Of a stretch of DNA of 64,000 bases, positions 51,746-59,914 are shown piece by piece (position 1 is the stretch's first letter; the number at the start of each line of letters is the position of its first letter). Under the pieces are notes generated by a model that made no database searches, was not told where the DNA came from, and saw only the letters and a program-made list of their open reading frames with translations. The DNA is from Christensenellaceae bacterium OttesenSCG-928-K19 (lineage in GTDB: Bacteria; Bacillota; Clostridia; Christensenellales; Christensenellaceae), in assembly GCA_030266015.1 (NCBI GenBank), contig JAJDHD010000003.1:1-64000 (forward strand), in the 5' to 3' direction. A program made the position numbers and the translations under genes.

Positions 51746-53809
51746 TTAGGGTTCTTGCGCTTCTTCTTCAGGCTTCAAAACGATCCTGTAATAATCATAG
51801 TCATAAATTTGCGGAGAATAGACAAACTTATCCGCCACTGTTTTATTGATGCGTTCTATATAGGCTTGATCTACCTCGCTGCCATCCGCCATCGTGGCCT
51901 CGCCAGTATTTGCGTTAAACCTCGCCCGCTCCGTCACCCAGCTTCTGTCGCCCAGAATGGCAAGCGGCTCCGCGTCCGAAAAAACGTCGCGCCCCATCAG
52001 CAAACGGGAATCATATGGTAACCCAAATAAATTACTAAGTGTGGGCAGTATATCAAGCGAGCAGCACGGCTCGTCAATTTGCTCCGGTTCCATCCCCGGG
52101 CAATACAACAGCCACGCGCTCTCGTTGTATTCAAAGTTGCGCTCCAGCTCGTGCCCAATCAGCTCACTGATGGAATCGGTGCTTAATCCATACGGGGGAT
52201 GGTCCGGGCTAATGGAGATGACTGTTTTGTCCGCAATTCCCGCCTTTTCAAGCTCGCCCAAAAGCAGCTCCACCGCCCTATCCAGTTCAATATTACACGC
52301 AAGGTATGCTGCGCTTTCCTCAGAAAGCGGCAAATCTTCCACCAAATCACGGTACTTGCGCGACATCGCGTTGCCATCCCAGGTATACAGCATGTGCCCG
52401 CTCACCGTCATGAAATAGGTGTGGAAGGGCTTGTCTCCAATATAATCGGGCAGGCTGGCCTCCACCATCTGGTAGTCAGACTGCGGCCATGTGTCCTCAA
52501 TCTCCAGTCCATTACCCACCGCTGTGAACGTATATCCCATGTATGGATGGGATATATTACGTTTATAATAAGTATGCGAATTATTATGATAGGCGTTTGT
52601 TTGATACCCCAGCGCAGAGAACTGGTTCCCCATGGTAAACGGTATGTAATTCTCCTTTTGCGCGGTCATATACATGCTCCAAATACCCGTTTTAGGAATC
52701 AACCCCTGGCAGTTGACATATTCGCCATCCGACGTGCTGACCGCCCATTCCGGGCAGTAGAAATTTGTAAAATGAAATCCCTCCTGCTGCATCTTATATA
52801 GCGTGGGCGTCAGGTCTTTGTCTATGGCATAGGGCGCAAACGCCTCAGCGGTTATCGTGATGAGGTTATACCCCTCAAACATCCCGGTATGTTCGTTTTG
52901 CCGCGTGGGTGAAAGACGGCCGAAATATTCGTGCATCCCAGCGATTGCCGCGTCCTCTTCCTGCGCCATCAGCGCGTCAAAATCAATCTCCAGCTCATTG
53001 TAGCCATATTCAACAATGGCGGCTTCTTCCTCCGCTGGTGCTTCCCCGGCTTGCTCTGGCACAGGCGTTGGTGTTTGTGCTTCCTGCTCCGGCGTTTGCT
53101 CCAGTTGCTGCTCCTCCTGTACCTCCTGCTGCACGGGCGGCATATCCGGCAATCCAAACAAATACCGCTGCACATCCAGGCGAACTGTGGTAAACAACCC
53201 CAGCTTGTCTACAGACTGGGTCAACGCGCTATTGTGAAAATAATATTCATATGGAGAAAAATATCCCGTTCCAACCGCAAAAATACTGCCCACTCCCGCA
53301 AAGTGCACGCCCACCGCCAGGGCTGCGGCAATGATTGCCGTTTTGACCGATCTGCCAAACACAAGCCTCTTGCAGAAGAAAATATTGACCACACCGGGCA
53401 ACGCAATCAGTGCAATAAACGGCCATACCTGCGCCAGTGTTGTCCAGATAGTATCGCCATATTGCATTGCATCCCCGCCGTTCAGCATGGAAAAGACCGT
53501 CAAGAATGTCCCAAATATAGAGTAATAAAACAACTGTACAATATAAAGCGCCATCAAAAGGCCCATAAAAACATGGGAAAGCACAAACCCCGCTTTGGCG
53601 GGCAGCAAAAAACAGATGGCAGTGAACAGCAACGCCAGCGAGCTACCAAAAAGCAACAAAAACAGTATGCCAATCCCCGCAAACGGCACATCAAGCGCGA
53701 ATCGCACCACACATTCCAACAAGACAATATCACCCAAATAAAAAAAGAAAAGCGCCAGCGGGCTTTTTTTGAAGTGTTTTATTTCTTTTTTCGCCACTTC
53801 TTTTTCCAT
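51746..53809 (-). CDS. LtaS-type membrane sulfatase (lipoteichoic acid synthase family)
   Basis: 687 residues from ATG 53809; a GTG at 53842 would add 11 residues, and neither start has an ideal SD. Five membrane helices (~20-205) precede a ~60-residue Pro/Glu/Gln-rich linker and the extracytoplasmic sulfatase domain. Catalytic features are LITITAEAFAPYAID (metal Glu), EWAVSTSDGEYV (candidate Ser/Thr nucleophile) and ISPDHPPYGL (metal Asp-His). LtaS enzymes polymerise glycerol phosphate from phosphatidylglycerol. The enlarged linker is unusual. It stops seven bases from the convergent flavoprotein gene. Confidence 0.88.
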   Translation of the reverse strand: MEKEVAKKEIKHFKKSPLALFFFYLGDIVLLECVVRFALDVPFAGIGILFLLLFGSSLALLFTAICFLLPAKAGFVLSHVFMGLLMALYIVQLFYYSIFGTFLTVFSMLNGGDAMQYGDTIWTTLAQVWPFIALIALPGVVNIFFCKRLVFGRSVKTAIIAAALAVGVHFAGVGSIFAVGTGYFSPYEYYFHNSALTQSVDKLGLFTTVRLDVQRYLFGLPDMPPVQQEVQEEQQLEQTPEQEAQTPTPVPEQAGEAPAEEEAAIVEYGYNELEIDFDALMAQEEDAAIAGMHEYFGRLSPTRQNEHTGMFEGYNLITITAEAFAPYAIDKDLTPTLYKMQQEGFHFTNFYCPEWAVSTSDGEYVNCQGLIPKTGIWSMYMTAQKENYIPFTMGNQFSALGYQTNAYHNNSHTYYKRNISHPYMGYTFTAVGNGLEIEDTWPQSDYQMVEASLPDYIGDKPFHTYFMTVSGHMLYTWDGNAMSRKYRDLVEDLPLSEESAAYLACNIELDRAVELLLGELEKAGIADKTVISISPDHPPYGLSTDSISELIGHELERNFEYNESAWLLYCPGMEPEQIDEPCCSLDILPTLSNLFGLPYDSRLLMGRDVFSDAEPLAILGDRSWVTERARFNANTGEATMADGSEVDQAYIERINKTVADKFVYSPQIYDYDYYRIVLKPEEEAQEP

Positions 53810-54040
53810 CTTCCGAATACCAAAAACAGGGATAATATACACAACCTCTGGAAGTTTTTGTTTCCCCAGTTCAAATTGCTATTGACATTATACAGCATCC
53901 TTTTTGAATATGCACTAATTTCTCTTCTGGGATGCAAAAAAATTGACTGCAAGCTGACATGCAGCAGTCTCGGTAAATATTGTGCTTCGCGCTTATGCAA
54001 GTTAACATATGCATGATCTGGCATAAAAATGCGCACATAG

Positions 54041-54070
54041 TTGAATCCTTCCTAACCAATAGAGTATAAT
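54041..54070 (+). promoter_or_regulatory. Probable promoter of the zinc-ribbon membrane gene
   Basis: TTGAAT (54041-54046), 18 bases, TATAAT (54065-54070), with a ~200-base leader before the gene at 54277. The gap 53810-54276 holds no other feature I can support; a 41-codon ORF at 54094 has only a weak SD. Confidence 0.5.
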
Positions 54071-54276
54071 AAAAATGGCCGGAGCGCATAGTTCATGCAA
54101 ATAAACCAACCTTCTGCCGCCACAGGCCATAGCTATATAGCAACATACTATTTTGCAAAAAAAGAAACGTTGAATTTTCAGACGCTTCGCACACAAGAAC
54201 GCAACACCATGTGCAACTAGCGCGGGGCAAAACACATCGGTTGTTTCTGCCCGAACCAGTATAAGGAGGCCATACC

Positions 54277-55110
54277 ATGAATATAACGCCACACCGTTCT
54301 TCTATAGGAATGAACGCAAACCTTTGGGCTTTGCTGCTCTATCTCATTACGCTTGGCCTTGGGTGGGTTCCCACACTCTATTATTTTGCGTGGATTTTTC
54401 CGCTCATTTTCTTCTTGACAGAAACAAGCAGCTCATTTGTGCGCTACCATGCCATGCAGGCAACCTCTATCTTCATTTTCAATGCCATTGCGCGCGCGGT
54501 TTGCGACATTATTTCATTTGCTGTCGCGTTCTCCAGCCTTTCCAGCTTGTTTAGCGCTTTCTATGTCCAGGCCCCGGCCGCTCCTGCCATCATTGGAATC
54601 GTGCTGACCGGTATTTTTGATATTTTTGCCATTCTCTTTATGATAAAGGCTTACCAATACCAATGGTATCAGATGCCGGTGTTCTCGGCACTTGCCTTCA
54701 AGCTGGCAAGCATCGGCCACACCAATCCGCAGAAATCGCCGTTTGAGCCCAAGCCGCAACCGCAGTACCAACCGCCGCAAGGCCAGCCCTATGCGCCGCA
54801 GCAACCACCTGCCACATGGCAGTGCACATGCGGTGCCGTAGGCACGGGTAACTTCTGCGTAACATGCGGCAAACAAAAGCCGCCGCAAAACCAGTCTTAT
54901 GCACAACAGTCTTACCCGCCACCGCAAGGGCAAGCTCCCGGCTATCAACCGCAACAAGCTTATCCGCCGCCACAGGAGCAAGAGCCCAACAATCAGCCAC
55001 AGCAGGGGCAAGCAACCGACGTATGGCAGTGCATATGCGGCGCGGAAAACAACGGCAACTTCTGCATTGTATGCGGCAAGCAAAAGCAGGACGGCCTCAC
55101 ACCCCAGTAA
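54277..55110 (+). CDS. Membrane protein with two C-terminal zinc ribbons on Gln/Pro-rich linkers
   Basis: 277 residues. The N-terminal half is a DUF4870-like four-helix membrane domain (LWALLLYLITLGLGWVP, YFAWIFPLIFFLTE, then SFVRYHAMQATSIFIFNAIA, AAPAIIGIVLTGIFDIFAILF). The cytoplasmic half is made of QPQ/PPQ-rich linkers carrying two copies of a ~22-residue ribbon: WQCTCGAVGTGNFCVTCGKQK and WQCICGAENNGNFCIVCGKQK, each with C-x-C...C-x-x-C. The ribbons probably bind Zn2+ and recruit a partner or nucleic acid. Function unknown. Similar Gln/Pro tails occur on the DUF4190 protein at 33653. Confidence 0.8.
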   Translation: MNITPHRSSIGMNANLWALLLYLITLGLGWVPTLYYFAWIFPLIFFLTETSSSFVRYHAMQATSIFIFNAIARAVCDIISFAVAFSSLSSLFSAFYVQAPAAPAIIGIVLTGIFDIFAILFMIKAYQYQWYQMPVFSALAFKLASIGHTNPQKSPFEPKPQPQYQPPQGQPYAPQQPPATWQCTCGAVGTGNFCVTCGKQKPPQNQSYAQQSYPPPQGQAPGYQPQQAYPPPQEQEPNNQPQQGQATDVWQCICGAENNGNFCIVCGKQKQDGLTPQ

Positions 55111-55129
55111 TGGAAGGATTGATTCTGTC

Positions 55130-55516
55130 ATGCGCCTGTTTCCACGGAAAAAACGTGAATTTACCATACTTGCCGTGTCCGATGCCAGTATTTTGTCTGG
55201 CATAGACGACAAAGACCTGCTAAAACGGGAGGTCCAGCGAAGGCTGGACGACTTCCTGCCCGGCACCCTATTGGCCTCTTCCGTAAATGCCCAACTGGAC
55301 AAAACCGTGATCATCTATCCGGACGAGTGGGAGTCTCCCACCGATTTTTCCGACCCCGCCTCTTTTTTAAACGGGCAAACCTGGAACAGGATTTGCGAGC
55401 ACCTGGCAAAAAACAAAGGCTATGGCAAGCTGAAATACAACCACAAAAAAAACAAGACCGTGCACTTTGTCACACCAGACAGGGAAGTGGCAGTGTTTCA
55501 ATTCTCGGCAAGGTAG
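55130..55516 (+). CDS. Hypothetical protein (128 aa), unrecognised
   Basis: From ATG 55130 (AAGGA upstream) it encodes a soluble 128-residue protein with a basic start (MRLFPRKKREF), a central alpha/beta pattern (VSDASILSGIDDKDLLKREVQRRL) and a basic C-terminal third (KLKYNHKKNKTVHF). A longer frame from 54899 is only the shadow of the preceding gene. It is 19 bases after the zinc-ribbon gene and may be cotranscribed. No family recognised. Confidence 0.6.
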   Translation: MRLFPRKKREFTILAVSDASILSGIDDKDLLKREVQRRLDDFLPGTLLASSVNAQLDKTVIIYPDEWESPTDFSDPASFLNGQTWNRICEHLAKNKGYGKLKYNHKKNKTVHFVTPDREVAVFQFSAR

Positions 55517-55554
55517 TGCTGTGTCTTTTTGAACAAACGATGAACATCCGAAAC

Positions 55555-55597
55555 AAAAAAGAACCTTCCTGCATCCAATCATCAGGAGGTCTTTTTT
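55555..55597 (+). terminator. Hairpin with T run that contains the next gene's Shine-Dalgarno
   Basis: AAAAAAGAACCTTCCTG pairs imperfectly with CAGGAGGTCTTTTTT (55583-55597). The right arm includes AGGAGG (55584-55589), the SD of the ORF at 55598, and the T run touches its ATG. It could terminate upstream transcription and also mask translation of the small gene. Confidence 0.65.
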
Positions 55598-55807
55598 ATG
55601 GTTCAGGAATTTATGGATGTACAGAATATAGAATTCTTTTTAGACGAGCTTGATAAATCCGGGCACGTCCCCCTGCAAACAGAGGATTTGCTGCTCTGCG
55701 CGCTTGCGGATATAGAGGAAATACAAATGGACGACGACACACGCGAGCGGCTTATGTACCGCCTGCAATATCATTTGGTGCGGCTGGAAGACCTGCCGCC
55801 GGGATAA
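55598..55807 (+). CDS. Small acidic hypothetical protein (69 aa)
   Basis: 69 residues, strongly acidic, apparently two or three helices (VQNIEFFLDELDKSG, TRERLMYRLQYHLVRLED). A perfect AGGAGG stands eight bases before the ATG, but inside a terminator-like hairpin. No known motif; could be an adaptor or antitoxin-like protein, though no toxin is adjacent. Confidence 0.5.
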   Translation: MVQEFMDVQNIEFFLDELDKSGHVPLQTEDLLLCALADIEEIQMDDDTRERLMYRLQYHLVRLEDLPPG

Positions 55808-55867
55808 GTTTCCTTTCACCTTAAAAACTTGCGCAACCGCATAAGGCATACGGTTGTATATCTCCAA

Positions 55868-55903
55868 CCCCCGTGATATAATTGCAAGCGAACATCACGG
55901 GGG
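55868..55903 (+). promoter_or_regulatory. Hairpin masking the Shine-Dalgarno of the second GGDEF gene
   Basis: CCCCCGTGAT (55868-55877) pairs perfectly with ATCACGGGGG (55894-55903) around 16 bases. The G run is the SD for ATG 55914, so folding would block ribosome binding. Confidence 0.55.
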
Positions 55904-55913
55904 GGATATTAAA

Positions 55914-57020
55914 ATGCAACGTTTTCTTCATTTTGTGCGAAGCCATATGAATAGCTGGAATGAGATTTGCTTTGACGACAAAAAGCGACTTCGCCTGAAT
56001 GTTATTTTGTTCACCTTCACCATTTCCATCGTATTTTTTGTCATGTCAATCCGTACCTCCATTATGGTCAGCCCTTCTTCCGCGGTTATCACTCTTATTT
56101 TGGGTATTGCAACATTTGCTTTGTTCTTGTGGCAATTTTTCCGCCAGGCTTACAGCCCTCTTATTGCTTGGCTTTTTGGAGTAATGAGCCTTGCCATGGC
56201 GTTTGCCTTTGTTACCACTGGAGGGCTGGAGGGTACAGGCCACCTGTGGGTTTATGTCCTGCCCATTGTAGGCACCATGATGGTACCTATTATTGGTACC
56301 TTTATATACAATGGCATATTGATCATGCTGCTGGTTCTCCTTCTAAATTCGCCAGTATACGACCTGATTCCCGTGGAATATAGCGCTTATTTCCGGGCTG
56401 TTTTCCCCATTTCGGTTTTGCTTGTCACGCTATGCAATTATGTTGCGGAATATGCCAGAAAGCGCACCCAAAAACAGCTTCAGGCGGCAACCGAAAAGCT
56501 GCGTGATTCCGCGTTCACCGACCCGCTTACCGGCGCTTATAACCGTCGTGCTTTAAAAGCGCATTTTGGCGGCATGGAGGAGCCGGCACACGGCCTTTCT
56601 TTTGCCATGCTGGATCTTGATTATTTTAAAAAGGTCAACGATACCTACGGCCACGAAGCCGGAGATAAGCTGTTGTGCCATCTGGTGGAGCTCATTCACC
56701 GTTGTATCCCGTCCGGCACCCATCTTTACCGATGGGGCGGGGAAGAATTTTTGTTGGTGCTAAAATCCAGCGACCCAAGTGGACTGGCACAGGTTTTAAA
56801 CGACATATGCGCACTTGTGGCCAAAACACCCCTCGTGCTTTCAATCGCCCACCAGGATGGAAAGCCAGTCACCCTTGAGACAACTGTTAGTATTGGCGGG
56901 ATGTGCGCCGGAACGGAACATAACATTGCAAACAGCATTAACATTGCCGACGAGTTAATGTACCGTGCCAAACAGCTTGGCCGCAACAGGGTAGAGCTGG
57001 ATTGCCACGGGCAAGCGTAA
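55914..57020 (+). CDS. Membrane diguanylate cyclase (GGDEF) without I-site
   Basis: 368 residues from ATG 55914, ten bases after the G-rich SD. Six membrane helices (~30-190), a coiled stretch (EYARKRTQKQLQAATEKLRD), then the GGDEF domain: DPLTGAYNRRALKAHF, AMLDLDYFKKVNDTYGHEAGDKLL and LYRWGGEEFLLVL. The loop is active-type GGEEF. The five-residue-upstream RxxD inhibitory site seen in the protein at 43582 is missing here (SGTHLYRW), so product inhibition should not occur. It produces c-di-GMP in response to an unknown membrane signal. Confidence 0.93.
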   Translation: MQRFLHFVRSHMNSWNEICFDDKKRLRLNVILFTFTISIVFFVMSIRTSIMVSPSSAVITLILGIATFALFLWQFFRQAYSPLIAWLFGVMSLAMAFAFVTTGGLEGTGHLWVYVLPIVGTMMVPIIGTFIYNGILIMLLVLLLNSPVYDLIPVEYSAYFRAVFPISVLLVTLCNYVAEYARKRTQKQLQAATEKLRDSAFTDPLTGAYNRRALKAHFGGMEEPAHGLSFAMLDLDYFKKVNDTYGHEAGDKLLCHLVELIHRCIPSGTHLYRWGGEEFLLVLKSSDPSGLAQVLNDICALVAKTPLVLSIAHQDGKPVTLETTVSIGGMCAGTEHNIANSINIADELMYRAKQLGRNRVELDCHGQA

Positions 57021-57246
57021 GAGAGTCGATTCCCCATCAGGGACACTAAAAACTGTCTGGCACGTCCCCTGGTTCATGCTCCTTTACACACCCTCTCGGC
57101 CTTATCCAAAATCTCAGCTCCGAATCGTATTAAAATTAGCTTATAAAAAACGATGCTATCCTAGGCTGCTCCCGGCATTTTTAGCTTTTGGGAATACTCC
57201 TGGCTTCTTTGCTGTTATCGCAAACCAAACTCCATACTGCAAAACG

Positions 57247-57273
57247 AAAAAGTCGCCCTGTGGGCGACTTTTT
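57247..57273. terminator. Bidirectional intrinsic terminator
   Basis: AAAAAGTCGCCC-TGT-GGGCGACTTTTT, twelve pairs with a three-base loop, between the GGDEF gene and the convergent thiolase operon. The rest of 57021-57323 shows no gene. Confidence 0.9.
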
Positions 57274-57323
57274 ACTAAGATATTGTCAGTATGATTTTAC
57301 TTTTTTGCTATCATAAGGGTGCT

Positions 57324-58478
57324 TTAGCGTTCAAACACCACTGCCATGCCCTGGCCTCCGCCAATGCACATGGTTACAAGGCCCAGATTGTAATCCTTCG
57401 CCATCATTTCATATACAAGCTTCGTCGTAAGCAATGCGCCCGTTCCGCCCAGCGGATGCCCCAGGGCAATCGCACCACCATTGGGATTTGTTTTTTCCGG
57501 GTTCAGCTTCAACTCTTTCATGCAGGGTATAAACTGCGCGGCAAATGCCTCGTTCATTTCAACCACATCAAGATCGGAAACGCCAATACCCGCGCGCTTT
57601 AACACTTTTTGCGTTGCCGGAACCGGGCCATAGCCCATAATGTTTGGATCCAGACCCGCCACCGCAAAGCTGCGCACGTGCGCCATGGGCGTAAGGCCAA
57701 GCGCCTTTGCGCGTTCCTCCGACATAATGACCAGCGCAGCCGCGCCATCCGAGCGTGGGCACGCGTTGCCCGCCGTTGTCATTCCACCTTCAAACAATGG
57801 CCGAAGCTTGGCAAGACCTTCCAGCGTTGTCTGCGGACGGGGTGTTTCGTCTGTATCCACATCCACCATGCCCGCTTTTGTTTTCACCGGAATGGGAACA
57901 ATCTGTTCTTTAAACACACCTGTTTCCATAGCTTTGCCGGCACGCTGCTGTGAAATCAGCGCCCATTCGTCGCATTCTTCACGTGTGATTCCCTTCTGCT
58001 CGCCCAGCATATCCGCCGTCTTTGCCATCGGCGGGTTGCCGATTTCGTCGGTGGAAAGCCGCGACGCGATAAACTTGGGCGGTATCCAGCTATATGCCGG
58101 CGTTTTTTCCATCTGGTAAGGTGTTGTCGTCATGTGCTCCACACCACCTGCCACAAACACATCGCCATAGCCCGCCTCAATATTCAATACCGCGTTTACA
58201 ATAGCCTGTGTGCCAGACCCGCATTGGCGGTCTATGGTCGTGGCAGCCACCTCCACTGGCAACCCGGCCATCAGCGCACAAATACGCGCATGATTGCCGT
58301 TTGGGCCGTAAATGTTGCCAAACTGCACATCCTCAATCTCCGCCGGATCCACCTTGGCGCGCGCCACCGCTTCTTTAATCACCGCCGCGCCCAGGTTTTC
58401 CGAGGGCACATTTGTCCACTGGCCTGCATGTTTGCCCACCGCCGTCCTCACAGCAGATACGATTACCGCTTTACCCAT
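57324..58478 (-). CDS. Acetyl-CoA acetyltransferase (thiolase)
   Basis: 384 residues. Active-site Cys in TIDRQCGSGTQAI near residue 88, MNEAFAAQF near 340, GGAIALGHPLGGTGAL (His) near 350 and CIGGGQGMAV (second Cys) near 375, all typical of thiolase II. It cleaves 3-ketoacyl-CoA or condenses two acetyl-CoA. As the last gene of an operon with a 3-hydroxyacyl-CoA dehydrogenase and an acyl-CoA ligase it most likely works in the degradative direction. GGAGG precedes the ATG. Confidence 0.94.
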   Translation of the reverse strand: MGKAVIVSAVRTAVGKHAGQWTNVPSENLGAAVIKEAVARAKVDPAEIEDVQFGNIYGPNGNHARICALMAGLPVEVAATTIDRQCGSGTQAIVNAVLNIEAGYGDVFVAGGVEHMTTTPYQMEKTPAYSWIPPKFIASRLSTDEIGNPPMAKTADMLGEQKGITREECDEWALISQQRAGKAMETGVFKEQIVPIPVKTKAGMVDVDTDETPRPQTTLEGLAKLRPLFEGGMTTAGNACPRSDGAAALVIMSEERAKALGLTPMAHVRSFAVAGLDPNIMGYGPVPATQKVLKRAGIGVSDLDVVEMNEAFAAQFIPCMKELKLNPEKTNPNGGAIALGHPLGGTGALLTTKLVYEMMAKDYNLGLVTMCIGGGQGMAVVFER

Positions 58479-58535
58479 AGTTATCTATCCTCCATTCTTC
58501 TCTTTGCGTATTTAGAATTTTATATTTTGTTTCAT

Positions 58536-59900
58536 TCAGTTGCAGTAGTGATCAAAGAACTCCATGGCGCTCTTGGTGCACATTTCTATGCCCACGCCCG
58601 ATCCGCCTGCCTCACCGCCCACGATATAAAGGCCGTCAAGCGGCGTTTTGATCTTGGGGCGATCCTCGCCCACCTGCCCGGGACACTGGGCGATGCCAAT
58701 CACGCAACCGTCCTCGCCCGCCAGACCTGCCGTTGCGCGGATGTCCATCGAGTCGATCCACATGATGTGTTTCCGGAGATCGGGAATCAATCCTTCCACC
58801 GTGTCCAGCATCTTTTCCTGTAACTTGTCCATAATCTCTTTGGGCGTGTCTGTGGGCACGGGGCTTGCCACCGTGATAAGCTGCTTGCCCTCTGGCGCAA
58901 CACCGGGAGAGAAGTTGGACGGAACTACCAAAAACAGGTTCAACAGCTTGGGCATCACACCCTTGGCAATTTTTTCATAATACTGCTCCTGCCCAATCTC
59001 GCCAAACTGTGACAGCATCTTGATGTCGGTAATCTCGCTGTCCAGCGCCACGCGCAGCACAGGGCCCGCCCAAGAATATTTCAAGTTCCTTACATAGTCC
59101 ACATAGTCATTTTCAAAATGCTCCGGCCCGGCAAGGTTCAGCACCGTATTGCGGATGTCGCCGTTGGAGACAATCATGTCCGCGCGATATTCCTCGCCCT
59201 TTACAATAACCCCCACCGCCTTGGCATCCTCCACAATGATCTTATCCACCTTGGCACTTTCAAACACCTCACCACCAAACTTTTTGATTCCGGCAATATA
59301 CGCGTTGGAAATTGCCACACAGCCGCCCTGCGGGTAGCCGGATGATTTTGCCGCCGCCTCCCAGCTCAGGCAACGCACAAACTCGCCCGCCGACTCAATC
59401 CACGAAGGAATAGCGCAATACACCGAACCAATGCGGCTGACACAGGTATGCACCACCTCGTTGTCTGTATACCGTAGCAGCAGGTCTTTGAGTGTAATCT
59501 TGTCCAGCTCTTTTATCTCCTCCTCGCTAAAGCCCTTCACATCACCAAGGAAGCGCATTAGCGCCTGGAAATCCTCCTCCGGCACCATATTTTTAACATC
59601 ATGTGGGAAAATAAATGGCTTTCCCTCAAAGCTGATTACCGGACGGATCTTTTGAAATTCCAGCGCATTTTCGATCCCCACTCGCTTTAGACATTCCACC
59701 ACCGGGCCATTAATGCCGCGCGATATTACGTGCACGCCAATGTCCAGCATAAACCCTTCTTTTTTGTAAGAGCTCAGCCGCCCGCCAAAAATATTGTTTT
59801 TTTCAAACAAAGCCACCTTTTTGCCCTGGTGCGCCATCAATAGCGCCGCCGCCATGCCGCCCATGCCCGAGCCTATCACAATCGCATCATATTTTTTCAT
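58536..59900 (-). CDS. Phytoene desaturase-like (CrtI family) FAD oxidoreductase
   Basis: 454 residues from ATG 59900, five bases after AGGAGG; an earlier in-frame start at 59930 would run into the ligase gene. FAD-binding AIVIGSGMGGMAAALLMAHQG at the start, NNIFGGRLSSYKKEGFMLDIG near 40, and the C-terminal FAD contact GLYIVGGEAGGSGVGIEM. This is the amine-oxidase/phytoene-desaturase superfamily. No carotenoid gene is near; in this operon it may oxidise or isomerise an acyl-CoA or isoprenoid-derived acid in place of a classical acyl-CoA dehydrogenase (inference). Fourteen bases separate it from the ligase stop. Confidence 0.85.
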   Translation of the reverse strand: MKKYDAIVIGSGMGGMAAALLMAHQGKKVALFEKNNIFGGRLSSYKKEGFMLDIGVHVISRGINGPVVECLKRVGIENALEFQKIRPVISFEGKPFIFPHDVKNMVPEEDFQALMRFLGDVKGFSEEEIKELDKITLKDLLLRYTDNEVVHTCVSRIGSVYCAIPSWIESAGEFVRCLSWEAAAKSSGYPQGGCVAISNAYIAGIKKFGGEVFESAKVDKIIVEDAKAVGVIVKGEEYRADMIVSNGDIRNTVLNLAGPEHFENDYVDYVRNLKYSWAGPVLRVALDSEITDIKMLSQFGEIGQEQYYEKIAKGVMPKLLNLFLVVPSNFSPGVAPEGKQLITVASPVPTDTPKEIMDKLQEKMLDTVEGLIPDLRKHIMWIDSMDIRATAGLAGEDGCVIGIAQCPGQVGEDRPKIKTPLDGLYIVGGEAGGSGVGIEMCTKSAMEFFDHYCN

Positions 59901-59914
59901 AGCTTCCTCCTGTA

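Noticed and set aside
52931-54016. 361-codon plus-strand ORF opposite the LtaS-like gene
   Set aside because: Runs of Arg/His/Gln and no motif; the opposite strand has membrane helices and sulfatase motifs.
54094-54219. 41-codon leader ORF before the zinc-ribbon membrane gene
   Set aside because: Only a weak, distant GGAG and no conserved pattern; not enough to call a gene.
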